64,000 nt of DNA from Ipomoea triloba (Eukaryota > Streptophyta > Magnoliopsida > Solanales > Convolvulaceae): assembly GCF_003576645.1 (NCBI RefSeq), contig NC_044925.1, forward strand, positions 4,460,941 to 4,524,940, written 5' to 3'. Position 1 is the stretch's first letter. Every line of letters starts with the position of its first letter. This document shows, in pieces, positions 20,290 to 33,348 of this stretch. The position numbers were made by a program, and so were the translations under genes. The notes beneath the pieces were generated by a model. It saw only the letters and a list, made by a program, of their open reading frames with translations, searched no databases and had not been told where the DNA came from.

Positions 20290-22645
20290 AAATTTCGTAG
20301 AATGATGTCTGAAATCAATCGATGTTGTGCGGATCATTCACTCTAGTTACATCCTCGGAACCTTGCCTTTTGGTGCTTGGATATCGTTTGAACTTTCCGA
20401 CAATGGTCATAGGCTAGAATAGCTAATATAGGCTAGCTTACTTGCTAACTTTAATTTCGCCTTCAACACGAATGTTGTGATAATCCGGAGTTTTAACTCT
20501 TTAACAATTTTTTTTAATAGGAGATTTCTCTTTTTCCTTAGATAAGAAAAGAGTGATGGGGTGATTTAATATGACTATCAATGACTTTGTTCATAAGCTA
20601 ATAATAAGATCTTTTATTAAAGAAAATGTGGTGGTATAGTATATAAGATAATTAATTAAGGTTGCTTTTAGGAGTAATCTTTCTATCTAACTAGAAAGAT
20701 CATAAAAGACAAAAGATCGATGCTTTTGAATTCTTCTAAGAGTTTTCTTCTCCCTTCTCATATTCACGCTTTATAAACTTACTATTAACACTCACATTCG
20801 TAAATCCCATGCATAAATTTAAAAACATCTTGTCGGACAAACAACGTAACTAAAATGAAATAAGTAAAAGAAAGCAAGAACGTTGATTTTGGTTGTATAG
20901 AAATGCAAACCGTGTTGTGTTTTTTCACGCATTGCCACCACGGAACTTATTTCTAAAATTTAATAAATCGTAAAAGACGGAAGAGAAAGAAATTTGCTTC
21001 ATGCAATGATAAATTGTCTTTAATGGATACTTCAACTTATACTAAGCTTTTATTTGTACTTATTCTCAAATATTTATTAAACATAGTGTCTTGAGTAATA
21101 AATATAAAACTTTTCATTATTTCTTTTACTTTTATTCTTATAAATTTACAAAAATAACATATACTATCATTATTTAATTAAATTTCGACTATCTCTCCAC
21201 TTTTATCATTTTTGCCTGGCCTATTTTCTTTCATCTTTTTGTTCCTTTTCTATTTTTTTTTAATAAAAATTTCTCCTTTTGTAAAATTTATATTTCATCT
21301 CATTCGTCCATAAGTATTGTTAACTTATTGTTGTTATTGTTGTCACCATCACTTAAAATTAAAATTCGAAATTCTCTTACAACTAATTAAAAAATTAGAA
21401 TATTAAAACCAACTTACAATCTTACATAATGCATATTACATCTAATTTTATAATGTAAACTATACAAATATATTATAAAAATTATTATATAATATTCTTC
21501 AATAATTAATTTCAAATTAAATACATAGAATTGTTTAGTATATTAAATTTTTTTTACTTGAATATTTTCCAAAAAAAAAGTTTTTAAAATTGTTATTACT
21601 ACACATACAAATATTTGTTTTATCATTTATAAACTTATTTAACAATTAATTTTATCAAATACTTTTATTTTTAATTAACCAATTTAAAAGTTTTTAATTT
21701 TCAATTTCTAATTGCAAACTTTTTAACTTTGTTTTAAGCAATTTCCAACTTTCAACTACAGCTAGACATGCCAGAGCCGTAGCCAACTATCTTTCTCGTT
21801 TATTTGGTTAAAGAAACTATCTCTCCTAGAAGTTGCATGCACCATTTGATCATTAATTAAATGCATTTACTCGTCAACTTCCTATCACAAGCTAGGACAA
21901 GACGTTGAAATTATTACTCCGTATTATTATTATTATTATTATTAGAGAAAAGGATCAAATAGACCCCTAAATTATACATCAAAAGTCAATTAGACCCCTA
22001 AATTTTTAAAATGGTCAATTAAACTCTCAAACTTGTCATTTTTGGTCAAATAGATCAAATTTATCGGTAACCATCAGGTTACCGGTCAAAAATTACTAAA
22101 AGTCTAGTCTTTGTGTTCAACCTTTTACAGTGACATTTTTGTAATTTACTGTACAACTTTTAACACTATACTATACACTTTTTAATAATAGACAATGCAT
22201 TTCTAAATAACTTTTAAAAATATTAGCGAAAAAACTAAATTGTACACCTAAATCGTAAATGTTAAACCCGTATAGTAAAAAGTGAACCCCTAGACCAAAA
22301 AAAAAAAAAAAAAACTCAATCATAAACTCTAAAATCCAAACCCTAAGTGCACTACACTTTCATATGTTACAAAGTGCAAATTTTAATACTAAGAATAAAC
22401 TTTTTAATATTTTACCGTGCATTTTTTTTTTAACAACATAATGTGCATTTTTGAAAATTCTGAGAAGTGCACAATATAATGTTAAAAGTTGCATGGTAAA
22501 GTTGATAATAATTACGATAATGTCATCACATTTAAAAAAAAAATAAAATTGACATGATCCGTTTGATTTTTTTCAAATATAAGGTTAATATTCGTTTTCT
22601 CTTGGGAGTGTGTTCTCACTTTTCATATGACCCTCTCCATATACA

Positions 22646-22693
<48 letters not shown>

Positions 22694-25150
22694 CACACAC
22701 TAATATTCAAGTGCATCCACCTGTTCAATTCCCGGGAGTCCCATGAGACCCTACGTAAATGCACACAAGCTACTACACAAATGCACACAAGGTAGCTTGT
22801 GTGGATTCATGCTGAGCGAATTGCACAAAATCTAGTCTGTGTGCATTATATTCCTATAGTAGTTTGTATACATTTGAAGAGTCTCACGGGACTTATGAGA
22901 ATAGGTGGTCTCATTTGATTATTACTATACACACTAGTTATAATAATGTTCAATAATAAACATAAAAAGTTAGTAAAATTAAATAATTAAAATAAATAAA
23001 GACACATAAGTCTTATTATAAATATTAAAAGGGGAATTTTTAATTTTTTATGATAAGAAATATAATTGTATATCATAATTTTTTTAAATGCATTGAATTA
23101 GTCAGTATTGTGTTCCAAAAAGATTAGATATAGGTTTTAGCAAACGCAATTTGTATGTTTTTCTTCATAAAATTTTCTATTATAATTAGATTTTAACATT
23201 CATACCATAATAAATGAAACATAAATGTTTTGTTGATAATAAGCCAGTGATGCATATATTCCACATCAAATAAGATACAAAATGAAAAAACATAACTCTT
23301 TTACCCCAAAAAATGAATTTTTAATTTAAAAAATTTAAAATAAATACAATTTAATTATTCAAAAGAAGAAAATCATATTTTATTGAAAGTACATATACAC
23401 ATATGTATGTGTGTTTATATTTTACATCGTGAGGGTATGTATGTATGTACCACACAAAGAACACACACAAAAAAAAAGCATTTAATAACACTTATTCTAT
23501 TAACAAAATTTTAATTCCAATTAAGGACTAATGTTAAAATAAAGATCAAAACGAAAATGCAAAGGGTAAAATTGGAAAAACAACCACTTGATGATATAAC
23601 ATATATTACTAACACAATTTTCATTCCAGTTAAATACTAACATTATTGCTTTTGTAATATTTTACTAATTATAGACATGCACATCGTGCGACTGAAAATG
23701 TCCAATAAATAAAAAAAAAAGATAATAAAATTATATGATTGAAGTAAATGAACAAACACATAAATCGTATAACTATTAGATGATGAAATTAAATTTTGAT
23801 ATTTTATGATAATAAAAATTATTATATCTCATAGATTTTTAAAAACTACATTGAATTTAGACATTTAGTAGCTAGATATTGTGTTTCAAAATGATTACAC
23901 TTTTTGCAGGTGAAAATCATTTTTTCTTATAATTTTATTGCTTTTTTTTTTTAATTTTTATAATTGAAGTTTTAATATTGATACTAGAAAAAATAGCACA
24001 ATAACGTTTTGTTGGCAAAAAGATAATAATGCATATTTTCTACATCAAGTAAATTAGTAAAATAAGAATGAATGACAAACTCTTTTTTTAGTGAGCTTTT
24101 AATTTATTTTGTACTTTACATGGTGAGGGTAAAATTGTCAAAAAAAAAAAAAGAAGAAGCAAATATTGAGGGATATAATTGGTAAAAAGGTATTAATATA
24201 CATTGCAAAAAAAAAAAAAAAACACCCATGAAATGCACCATTTAATCATTAATAATTTTTTTTTAATAAATATTCTAGTTAAGGACTAATGTTAAAAAAA
24301 TCTCAAAATGAAAAATGTGAAGGGTAAAACTGGAAAGAAAATGTAAAAGCATAACACACAAAACATATATATAAAACTAACAATTAATACAACTTATATT
24401 ATCTATACATTTTTTTTTTTATTTCAGTTAAGAAATAACATCATTGTCTCTTATTAAATTGACTATGATACTAAACTGAAAGATGTGTTTTGCGGTTTTG
24501 CCTCAACTAAAGACTAAGCTAATAGTTGAATTGCACATTAATGTTTATATATTAGATACTAGTAAATTACTCATGGGATGTAACAATAAATTTTTTTATT
24601 ATATATTTAGATAATAAAATTAAAGATTAAATTATAAACAATTTTAATATTTGAAAGTGTATATTTATTTGATTATAAGATTAATGCAAAAGTATAACCC
24701 AATTAATTAAACAATATATGACTTGGTTGTCTGCAATTATCTTGGAAAAATCAATATTGTAATATGATTTAGGCAATCATATTATTACTAAAATAAATAT
24801 GAGAACAAAGTGGTAAATAATTTAAAACCGCATTAAGCTGTGAAAAAAATTAAAATAAACTTTATTTTAATGTTGTTTTAAATCACCTGATTCGCTACAA
24901 TTCTCTTTGAAATTTGGAACTGTAATATAATTTAGGCAAATTATATTATGAATTTATAATAGTTGTAAAAAATATGGTGAAAAGGAAAAAATAAAGATCG
25001 ATTAGTTTTGATTATTATTTAATAATATTTTAATGTACTTTTGATTTTCATTTATTACTTTGAAAGTAATGCATTCATGGCTAGTGAATTTTCTTGTCTT
25101 CGTAAATAGTAAAAACAAAAATGGGAAATCATATATTAAAATTTAAGATA
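20290..25150. other. AT-rich intergenic region, no gene seen
   Basis: Contains ATT repeats (21924-21943), an A-run at 22297-22314, the compound microsatellite at 22639-22700, and decayed repeats such as cccctaaattatac / tagacccctaaattt near 21960-22010. Two related stretches near 23440-23600 and 24120-24310 share actaatgttaaaa and aagggtaaaa-type motifs. No family-level coding match. Confidence 0.4.
22639..22700. repeat. Compound microsatellite (ATAC)n(AT)n(AC)n
   Basis: About eight ATAC units are followed by AT repeats and a short AC run. Likely length-variable. Confidence 0.9.
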
Positions 25151-25154
25151 ACTT

Positions 25155-25245
25155 GTAAAACACCAAAGACCTTGTGGTAAGCGCCATAGCTATGTCCCTC
25201 CCAAGTGAGAGGTTATAGGTTCGATGTTGGCTCTTTGTGCTTCAG
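25155..25245 (+). repeat. SINE-like repeat, copy 4 (partial)
   Basis: ccttgtggtaagcgccat is followed by gaggttataggttcgatg (box B-like), then ttggctctttgtgcttcag, as in the other copies, but the 3' part is lost. The following 25250-25500 holds solo remains of fold-back-type sequence (ggaggaccaaatt). Confidence 0.45.
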
Positions 25246-26309
25246 TTGATTGCAAATTTTAACCAATTTGGTTATGCAAAATTAACGGAGGACCAAATTA
25301 GTTAAATTTTTCAAAGTCGATGGACTTAATTGGACACGAAAAATTGTCAATGACCAAATTGGTAATTTCGCAATAATCGAGAGACCATATTGGTAATAAA
25401 CTCTTGTTAGAATTAAGGACTAAATTGAAAAACTTCACTATAGTTGAAGTCTAAATTGGGTCAAACCACTATAGTTGAAGCCTAAATTAGATATTAATAG
25501 AGGGAAAATTATCAAACTATCCTAACAAAAAGACTTAATTATGTAAAATCATCGAAACACAACACTCAATTAAGCACAAAAAATCATTTAAGACTAAATC
25601 GAGGAAATTAAATATTGAAGACTAAATAGGGCATTAACTCATATCAATGACATCATTTAGAGTATTCAAAATGGGATAAAAAGTGTAGGAATCCCTGGTA
25701 TAACTCATTACCAAAAATGCTAAGTACTTGTAGTTTTTATTTTTATTTTTATTTTGCGTGTAACCATAGATTTGTCAAGGCTACACATAAAATTGCAAGA
25801 ATAGTCATATTTGTGCCATATGGAGATTCAGAGGCTGTGAGTTTTAAAGTAAAGTTATAATATATTTTTTTAGTTTTGTTTTTTTTTGTCGGACCACGTT
25901 CTGAGTAAATTTTAACTGTAGAGACATACTTGACTAATCCTCATTTGCACCGGTACGGTCCAATTAAGGGAGAGACAAAGTGTTGACTAGATTGATTTTT
26001 CTATACGAGATGGGAGTTTGAGAATGCACCGTCACTCACGCCAAGTAAACTAGTTAAAATAAAGTTATAGTTGTTGTAGTATCTCTGTTAATTTAAATTT
26101 AAAGAGAGTAATTACAAACTCTGTAAAATGGAGCCATAATACAGAAAATTGTAATTAATCAGACAAGGTAAACACAAATAATTCAATAATAACATGCATC
26201 ATAATTATTAAAAAGAAAAAGAAAAACAGAAAAGAAGAAAATGGGGGGAAAGAGTTTCAGTATAATTTATTTGTTTCCCGGAATACCCCTCCGACCGACG
26301 CCGGAGAAA

Positions 26310-26759
26310 TCATTTCTCGTTGGCTTCTTCTTCCGCTTCGAAAGCCGAGACGGGGTAGGACCTAGAGAGGCCGGCCGGGGTAGCAAACATGATTTTTCCG
26401 GCGTCAGGGTCGGGAATGGAGATGTAAGAGAGAGTAACCCAGATGAGGAGCTCCTTGGACTTCACGCCGGTCACGTGTTTCATCCGCCGCTCCTCCACGA
26501 AGGCCGTGACCTCGCTGTCGTACCACACGAGTTTCCCGATCTTCTTAAACTTGTGCTCCTTCGCCTTCTTTTGCTTCAGCCACACGAACCCGGATTCCGG
26601 GTTCCGACCCACCTCCAGGATGTCGTCTAGTGGGAGGAGCCCCGACGGCATGTTGATCTCCCGGAGGAGCTCCAGGGTCTTCTCCTTGCACACCGCCGGA
26701 TCGGTGTAGATCTCCGCGTTTTCGCGGTGGGTCGAGATGAGTTCTTGAGACGACGACAT
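26310..26759 (-). CDS. DUF538 family protein
   Basis: A 149-residue single-exon protein, a normal length for the family. Family hallmarks are in order: EINMPSGLLPLDDILEVG (34-51), GFVWLKQKK (57-65), EHKFKKIGKLVWYDSEVTAF (68-87), KHVTGVKSKELLIWVTL (94-110) and a C-terminal GLSRSYPVSAF. There is no signal peptide, so it falls in the branch of DUF538 proteins predicted to stay in the cytosol. DUF538 is plant-specific; members are stress-responsive, and a lipid- or pectin-related role has been proposed but is not settled, so none is assigned here. The coding sequence is much GC-richer than its flanks. The start is the only ATG before the conserved block, with a TATA box at the expected distance upstream. 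Confidence 0.92.
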   Translation of the reverse strand: MSSSQELISTHRENAEIYTDPAVCKEKTLELLREINMPSGLLPLDDILEVGRNPESGFVWLKQKKAKEHKFKKIGKLVWYDSEVTAFVEERRMKHVTGVKSKELLIWVTLSYISIPDPDAGKIMFATPAGLSRSYPVSAFEAEEEANEK

Positions 26760-26859
26760 TTTCAGCTGAGCGGCGGCGCGTAGGTCAGTGAGTGATTAAA
26801 TGGATCGGATTTTCCTACTGATAGATAGATAGATATATTGTGTTAGAAAATTTGGGGTT

Positions 26860-26867
26860 TATTTATA
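26860..26867 (-). promoter_or_regulatory. TATA box of the DUF538 gene
   Basis: Minus-strand TATAAATA about 100 bp upstream of the ATG at 26759. A GATA microsatellite (tagatagatagata, near 26820) lies in the leader. Confidence 0.5.
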
Positions 26868-26899
26868 ACGGGTGTGGGGGTAGCGAAGTTACAATAATG

Positions 26900-28225
26900 C
26901 CCTCCCCCCCTAATTTTTCCTTTCTTTTTTCTTTATATTCTTTAATAACAGGAAAAATGCAATTTTAATAACTCAATTATTGATTGCTAGGGATTTTAGT
27001 TCTCAACTTTTACTGTGATAATATACCCCCTAATTCTTTTAAAAAATTATATTTTTAACCCTAGAGCAACAAAACTGTTAAACTCTATTAAAATTTTATA
27101 CTTAGTACCGGGATAATTTAAAATTTTATTATCTTTGTTCTTTATAGCATTTTTAGTTTTGCTATTTCATCTGCAAAATAGAAATTTGAGAACATTTTTC
27201 GCTAAATTTTCCATTTTCACTTGTCGCACATCGTCCCTATTTTTCCTACATGACTCTGTCAAAATCATGTTTTTATTTTTATTTTTTATTTAACAAATGA
27301 AATATCAAGACTAAATAAGATTATAAATAAAGAAGAAATAGTAAAAAGTATTAAAATACTTATGTAATAAGTAAAATTTTTATAGAGTTTAATAGGTTTA
27401 TTGTTTTATGGGTTAAAACTGTAAATTTTTTGAAGGGTTATGGGTGTATATTACAATGGTAAAAAGTTAGAGAATAAAACCGTTAGCAAAGAACAATTGA
27501 AGGATTAAAATTGCATTTTTCACTTCATTAATTGCTACTTTTCAAGTTGAAAAAGTTTGTTGAGCCACCATTAAAAAGGGGTTCATAAGAAGATTAATTT
27601 ATGAGTAAATTACATAATATTATTTTTTATGTAACAATTTCAAATTTCATACCTAGCTTCACATTTAAAATTTATTAGAAATATAAAGTTCAAACAATAT
27701 CATCATGCATAAACCTAAACATTTTGCATAGTGATAGATTCCATCTTTTCCCTCAACATTTGAATCTTAACTTCATCTTCATTTCTATCCGTTTCAATTA
27801 GAGATGTCAATCGAAGAAACCTACTCGATTTTAAGTTAGTGCATTTAAACCATCAAGTTAATTAAATGACTGATTATATATTTTTTTATCGGGTTCAATT
27901 TTTTTATTTTTTTATTTTTTTAAATTCTAACTCACTAATTTTTTGATCGTTGCGTTTCAACTTATTGATTTCAGGTTAAATTGACTTCCTAATTGCTTTT
28001 TAAATTTTCGTAATAATTTGTATTTTCTTTTATAAAAAGGTTGGTAGAACCCTTGATCTTATGCTAACAATTAGGGATTATAATTTTGTGGGCATTTAAT
28101 ATGCATGAATAAGCATTTTTTGGACCGATGAGTCACCCATTGTGGATGTTGACATGTTGTTGAGTTTTGAAAATATCATTCATGTATACCCCTCTCTAAT
28201 CAATTTTGCTTAACTGATTTTAATG
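26900..28225. other. Intergenic region downstream-distal of DUF538 promoter
   Basis: AT-rich, no gene recognised. Motifs such as attgctagggattttagttct and its approximate inverse ggttaaaactgtaaatttttt / ccgttagcaaagaacaatt (27410-27520) suggest one more decayed inverted-repeat element at about 26950-27520. Confidence 0.3.
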
Positions 28226-28234
28226 TTTTTGAGT

Positions 28235-28518
28235 GCTTTTCTTGGGATACCATCTCATATATTCTTATTCGTGAGATGGGTCAAGTCAATATAGAAATGA
28301 AATACTTATATCGAAAAATGTAACTAATTAGAAATAAGGAAAAATGTAATACTTTTAAATCAAAATGTAAAAAGATCACATTTTTCTCAAAGGTATGACG
28401 TTTTCTCTTATAAGTAACAAACACTTTATTCGAAATTAGTATTACATTTTTATCTTGACTTGACCCATCTCATGAACAAGGATCCGTGAGATGGTCTTAC
28501 ACAAGTTTTTGCCCTAGT
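28235..28518. mobile_element. Fold-back MITE, GAGACGGTCTCAC family, copy 1
   Basis: The left end (gataccatctcat, then tattcgtgagatgggtcaag) and right end (cttgacttgacccatctcat, then gatccgtgagatggtcttac) are inverted. Inside are aaaatgtaatacttttaa and its complement. The same ends and interior are seen at 39993-40385, 51290-51705 and 56870-57385. Confidence 0.65.
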
Positions 28519-29525
28519 CAAAATTTTATCGTCCGGGGAAAAAACATAGTAATGTTAGAATAATTTACAAGGTAGTATATGTTCTATATTTTCTCCTATC
28601 ACCAAGATTTGAACCTATGATCACCTATTTGAAATGATAACCGAGATATCATCACATTACATGTTAGTTGCCATATGTGCATAGTATTAGATGAAGAAAT
28701 GCCGTTGAATGCAATAAAGGAGACCCGTGTCACACCAAACAGCATCAATGCATCAAATTAAAATGGGCCTACTTTCCATCAAATTTGGTGAGGAAATAAA
28801 TGAAAAATGCAGAAATTTACTAGAGATTATATATTTTTGTTACACATCGTTAATTGATTGGGTGAAATGATAAATAATAAAAAAATATTTAATAGGTGGA
28901 GTACGATTCTCGTTGAGATGTTGCACATCATCTTTTTTGTGCGGTTTACTTCTCCTATCTACTTTGCAAGCTAGAATAAAGAAATTAAATTTATCTAATA
29001 TACATATTTTATTTGGATATCGGCTAGCTGCAGATTTCCCTTGTAAAAAAAAAAAAATTAAACAAACAAATCTACACTCAATGTAGTAAAATACCAATGA
29101 TCAATTACCACGGCAAACATTTAAAATTTGATAACATTAGCGAGCTGATAATATTCATTATTGGAAACTGGAACAAAATTTGAGTCTAGTTGAACCAGGC
29201 CAGTTTCATATATATGTTGAATTATATCTTCAATTGGGTTGTATTTTGAGCTATTTAAGTTATGAAGATTAGATAAATCTTCATATTAATTAAATATTTG
29301 ATATTCCCCTGTATGTGTTTACTATTATTTAGTCAATCCAACTCCTCTTCGCCCCGGCCCCCGACAAAGCATTAAATCATGAACTCAACTGAACACAAAG
29401 GCGTAATGAGCCCTCCTCACTTTGAGAGATTGCTCCCACGCTGTCATTGGTGAGACTCAATCCTTGCCCTTTCTTCCCAAACTTCACCCCTGCGACCAGT
29501 TGAGCTGCCCATGTGGGCAACTCCA
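28519..29525. other. Intergenic region, no gene seen
   Basis: No convincing coding sequence. The open frame at 28840-29097 on the minus strand is low-complexity and has no family resemblance. Confidence 0.35.
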
Positions 29526-29526
29526 G

Positions 29527-30397
29527 CAAATTATGCTATGGACGCGAGTCCACCTTGCAAGGTGAATCCGAGTCTATGTTCACAAATTTAGAACTCTATG
29601 TTCACAATTTTAGAACTCTATATTTACAATTTTAGATCTCAATATATACAAAATTACATTACTCAATATTCACAATTTTTGAACTCTATATTCACAATTT
29701 GAGTTAATTCCATTTTTGGTCCTAGATTTATAGGTGACATTCCACTTTTAGTCATTTTTTTTCAAAACAGCCACTTTTGATCCTAGTATTATAGTGGCAT
29801 GACCATTTTTGGTCCTCTATCAACAAAACAATTTAAATTTCGTCAAATACAAGAACATTTCAGTCTTCAATTTTGATTTTGTTTCAAAAAATAAATATAA
29901 AAAATATAGCGGGTCAACTTACTTTGTATAAAAAGGATCAAAATGTCATTGTATTTAACAGCATTTCAATGATTTTCTTAACGGAGGACCAAAAATGGTC
30001 ATGCCACAATAATACTAGGACCAAAAGTGGATGTTTTGAAAAAAAAGGACTAAAAGTGGAATGCCACCTATAAATCTATGACCAAAAATGGAATTAACTC
30101 TTCACAATTTTGTCATATAGATTTAAAAATTGTGTTATACTATTGAACATAGAGTTTTGATACTTTTGAACATAGAGTTATGAAATTGTAAACATAGAGT
30201 TATAAAATTGTGAACATAGAGTTATGAAATTGTGAACGTAGATCTATGAAATTGTGAACATGAAGTTATAAAACTGTGAACATGAAGTTATGAAATTGTG
30301 AACATGGGGTTATGAAATTATGAATATAGAGTTATGAAATTGTGAACATAGACCTCGGTCCATCTTGCAAGGTGGACCCGGGTCCATGGCATAACTC
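29527..30397. mobile_element. Inverted-repeat element with subterminal 20-bp arrays
   Basis: The left end (ttatgctatggac, then gagtccaccttgcaaggtg) is matched in reverse at the right end (ccatcttgcaaggtggac, then gggtccatggcataac). Inside each end, tandem copies of ttcacaattttagaactcta (left) or gaaattgtgaacatagagtt (right) face each other. The interior is interrupted by the fold-back element at 29701-30100. No transposase. The same end, ggtccatggtataac, occurs near 50662 and 51129. Confidence 0.65.
29701..30100. mobile_element. Nested GAGT-family fold-back element with perfect 10-bp TSD
   Basis: The 400-bp element starts gagttaattccatttttggt and ends in its exact complement. The arms continue for about 120 bp (ccacttttagtc, gtggcatgaccatttttggt and their inverses). 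It is bounded by ttcacaattt at 29691-29700 and at 30101-30110, a perfect 10-bp direct repeat. Because the host is itself made of ttcacaatttt repeats, some of that identity could be coincidental. Confidence 0.8.
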
Positions 30398-32400
30398 TTT
30401 TTCTTCTTCTGGCTATTTTCTTGATTTTTTTTATAATTTTTAAATTTGACTTTTTATGTTTAATATTAGTTTTTATGTAGTTTCTAAATATATGAATTTT
30501 ATGTTCTAACACAAAATTAAATATTTTAAAAAATTGAATTGTAAATAATTTTAATCTATTCTCGTTAATTAATCAAACTAGACACATAAAATAGGCAAAG
30601 AGAGTTTATTATAAATATAAATATCTACTATACTAATAAGAGCCAAAGAGAGTTAGGCCTAAAATGGGTAGAAAAAACGGCGGTCAAATTATTTAATCAA
30701 ATGGACGGTTCAGATGAATTATTTAATCAAATAAATGGTTAAGATAATTCATATTAATATTATCAATAGAGATTACCTAATTTAACCTTACTTTTATGAT
30801 TATCCGTTAAGTTTTCCGTTAAATATTCTCTTCTCCGTTAATATTCCGTTAACTTTTAACTTACCCATTAATTTCTATAAGAAAGGTCTTAAGTTCGAAC
30901 CTCATCTCAATCAAATTTGATATAATTAAGTCTCTCACTCTATTTTACTCTTATTAAATTAAATAAATTAGTAGCTACAACAAAAAATGATACATATGTA
31001 TTTCTTTAGTTTAGAATTATGTGTCTACAATACCTTTATTTGAAAAAAATTATTCATTATCAAAAAATTAAATTAAATAAGAGAAATAATTTCATTAGTT
31101 ATATTGTCTTTATTTTCTCTCATGCAAAGATTCTTTACATTCAAATTTATCAATTGATATTCATTACATTGTCCATTATCTTATTTTTACAATATCTTGT
31201 AATTAAATATCAAAGTTATAGTACAAAATAATGTTATATATTTATTACCAAGTATTTTATTAATACTATGAAAAAAAATTTAAAATAATTTGAAGCTAAT
31301 TATATTAACTACTTGGGGATTGGTTGACAAAGAGAGTAATCAAATAATAACCCAACAAATTGAAGCGGAATCACTCTATTTTACTCTTATTGAATTAAAT
31401 AAATTAGTAGTTACACCAAAAAATGATACATATGTATTTCTTTAATACCATGAAAAAAATAAAAAAGAATACTTTGAAACCAATCATATTAACTACTTGG
31501 AGGATTTGTTGGCAATGAAAGTACTCAAATAACCTATTACCCAGCAAATTGATGTGAGAAACTACCTTTTAATATCTTTGGAATACATAATATTTTAAAT
31601 TTTCAAATTTTTATTAATTTATTTAATCTTTTTTCTTAAATTAGGGATTTCTTTATCCACAGTAACTCATTCAACAATAATGGTTAAACCAACAATAACC
31701 GAATTGCAAATAACACACTACCAACAAAAAGGAAGAGAACAAATAGTAAAGATGATGACAATGACAATGTTACTCAAAAGAGAATTAAGAACACTTAGAA
31801 AAATTCAAATTAAAAGTAGTATTTATTTAGACTATCATTTTTAGACTATCGATTTTACAAGGTTGCAAACATTTATTTTAGTAATAATTATAATGAATTT
31901 TCTATATTATCTTGGATTCATATACTTTGAGTTTGATATTTAAATAAAAAAATTCGACATTCAATTACCCATGTATAAACTTCTCCTATATAATCTTGCA
32001 TTGATATACTTTCAAATATTTATTTAAATATAAACATTGGGCATTAACCCATTCGCGCAATGCGCGTATAAAACTAGTATAAGAGATAAGTGTCAAATAA
32101 GTCTTTGAACGGTTCATGAAAATGTAATTATGTCATCAAATTAATTATTATTATTATTATTATTATTAGGCATCTAAGTCATCAAAACATATTAATGTAG
32201 CATTTCAATCATCTAACAGGTCAAATGAAATTAATTGTGCGGCTTTTTTTTTTAGTTATGGTGTCTAATTGAAACTTTTTCTAGTTCAAAGATTTATTTG
32301 ACCATTATACCAATATATAATATGTAAAAGATTTTGAACCTTTGAGATTAGGGCTCCAACAACTATCCAATATAGAAGAAAGCATGGTTATCATCTTCTT
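30398..32400. other. AT-rich intergenic region with internal duplication
   Basis: No gene. The stretch near 30935-31000 (tctattttactcttatt, aataaattagtagct, caaaaaatgatacatatgta) is repeated near 31370-31445, and attaactacttgggg near 31300 is repeated near 31490. The end gcgcaatgcgcgtataaaac near 32055 is like a Helitron-type terminus, but no CTRR end follows. Confidence 0.35.
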
Positions 32401-32406
32401 CTTTCT

Positions 32407-32411
32407 TTCTT

Positions 32412-32445
<34 letters not shown>
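32407..32445. repeat. Poly-T tract
   Basis: About 35 uninterrupted T after a CTTT-rich run; might be the poly-A tail of a minus-strand retroposon, but no body was recognised downstream of it. Confidence 0.6.
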
Positions 32446-32446
<1 letters not shown>

Positions 32447-33240
32447 GGTGATCAACGAAATACACATGTACAATCTATGTAAGCAATATAAGATCACATG
32501 ACATCATGTTAGAAAAATTTTTTAGTTAAACGTTTAATTTCATTATTTAGTTAATTAATGTAATTTATTTGACAATTTTTCTTGTTTAATTATATTTATT
32601 TTGGTGCATAGCAAACTTTGGGGGTGGGGGGGGATGGGGGGCGGTGATGATACAAACCTATGCTCCAGCAGCTGCTCAAGTCTTATCCTTATGGGCAAAT
32701 TTGATTTATGTGTATTTAAAGATTTTAGAATTTTAATTATGCTCAATGCAAAAAGAAAACTGTAAAATTATATGATTATTAAAAATAATTTTGAATTTAT
32801 TTATTTTTAAACAAAACAAGTATAAAATTTATGGTTTAGTTCAATCTATGTAAGCAATATATAGGGAGTGTTTGGTTATTGGCTGATCAGCTAAAATTTG
32901 GCCGTTTTGACAAAAAATAGCTAATTGATTAGTCAATAAGTTGTTTTTATGTGTTTGGTAAATGGCTGATTAGCCTTAGCTAATTGGGTCAGCCAAAAAA
33001 TGAAACGCTAGGTTGAGTAGCGTTCCTGAATAACTTATAAGATATATTTATTAAATTACCATTTTAGCCGTGTATCTCTAATCCCTAACCCCTCTCACTA
33101 GTTCTACATCATTTGCAATTACAGAGAGACAAATGGAATAGTGTTTCCAATGGATTACTCCTCAAGTTTCTCATGTTCATCTCCATCCTCAAAACTCAAA
33201 ATACACAACAACGCTAGATTTTTATTTCACAAGAAAAAAA
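32446..33240. other. Intergenic region with a MITE remnant
   Basis: At 32868-33030 gtgtttggttattggctgat and later copies of ggctgat/agctaatt in both orientations resemble TTTGG-ended hAT-like MITEs. A G-rich stretch (ttgggggtggggggggatgg) lies at about 32618-32640. No gene. Confidence 0.35.
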
Positions 33241-33345
33241 AAACAATCAAGCAAACAACAAGAATGGAAAACACTGCATATCCAAGTCAAGAAACGAGTT
33301 AATCCATACCGTCTTCTTCTCCATCGTCGTCTTCTTCGCCATCAC
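33241..33345 (-). other. Possible first-exon fragment
   Basis: The minus strand reads ATGGCGAAGAAGACGACG and continues Lys/Thr-rich (MAKKTTMEKK) up to a donor-like gtatgg. Upstream, at 33349, the sequence enters a solo-LTR-like unit. It may be a broken gene start or chance; no family recognised. Confidence 0.15.
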
Positions 33346-33348
33346 CGT

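Noticed and set aside
32040..32075. Helitron-like end (cgcgcaatgcgcgtataaaac)
   Set aside because: No CTRR terminus, TC start or Rep/helicase found; this motif is also common in other AT-rich plant repeats.
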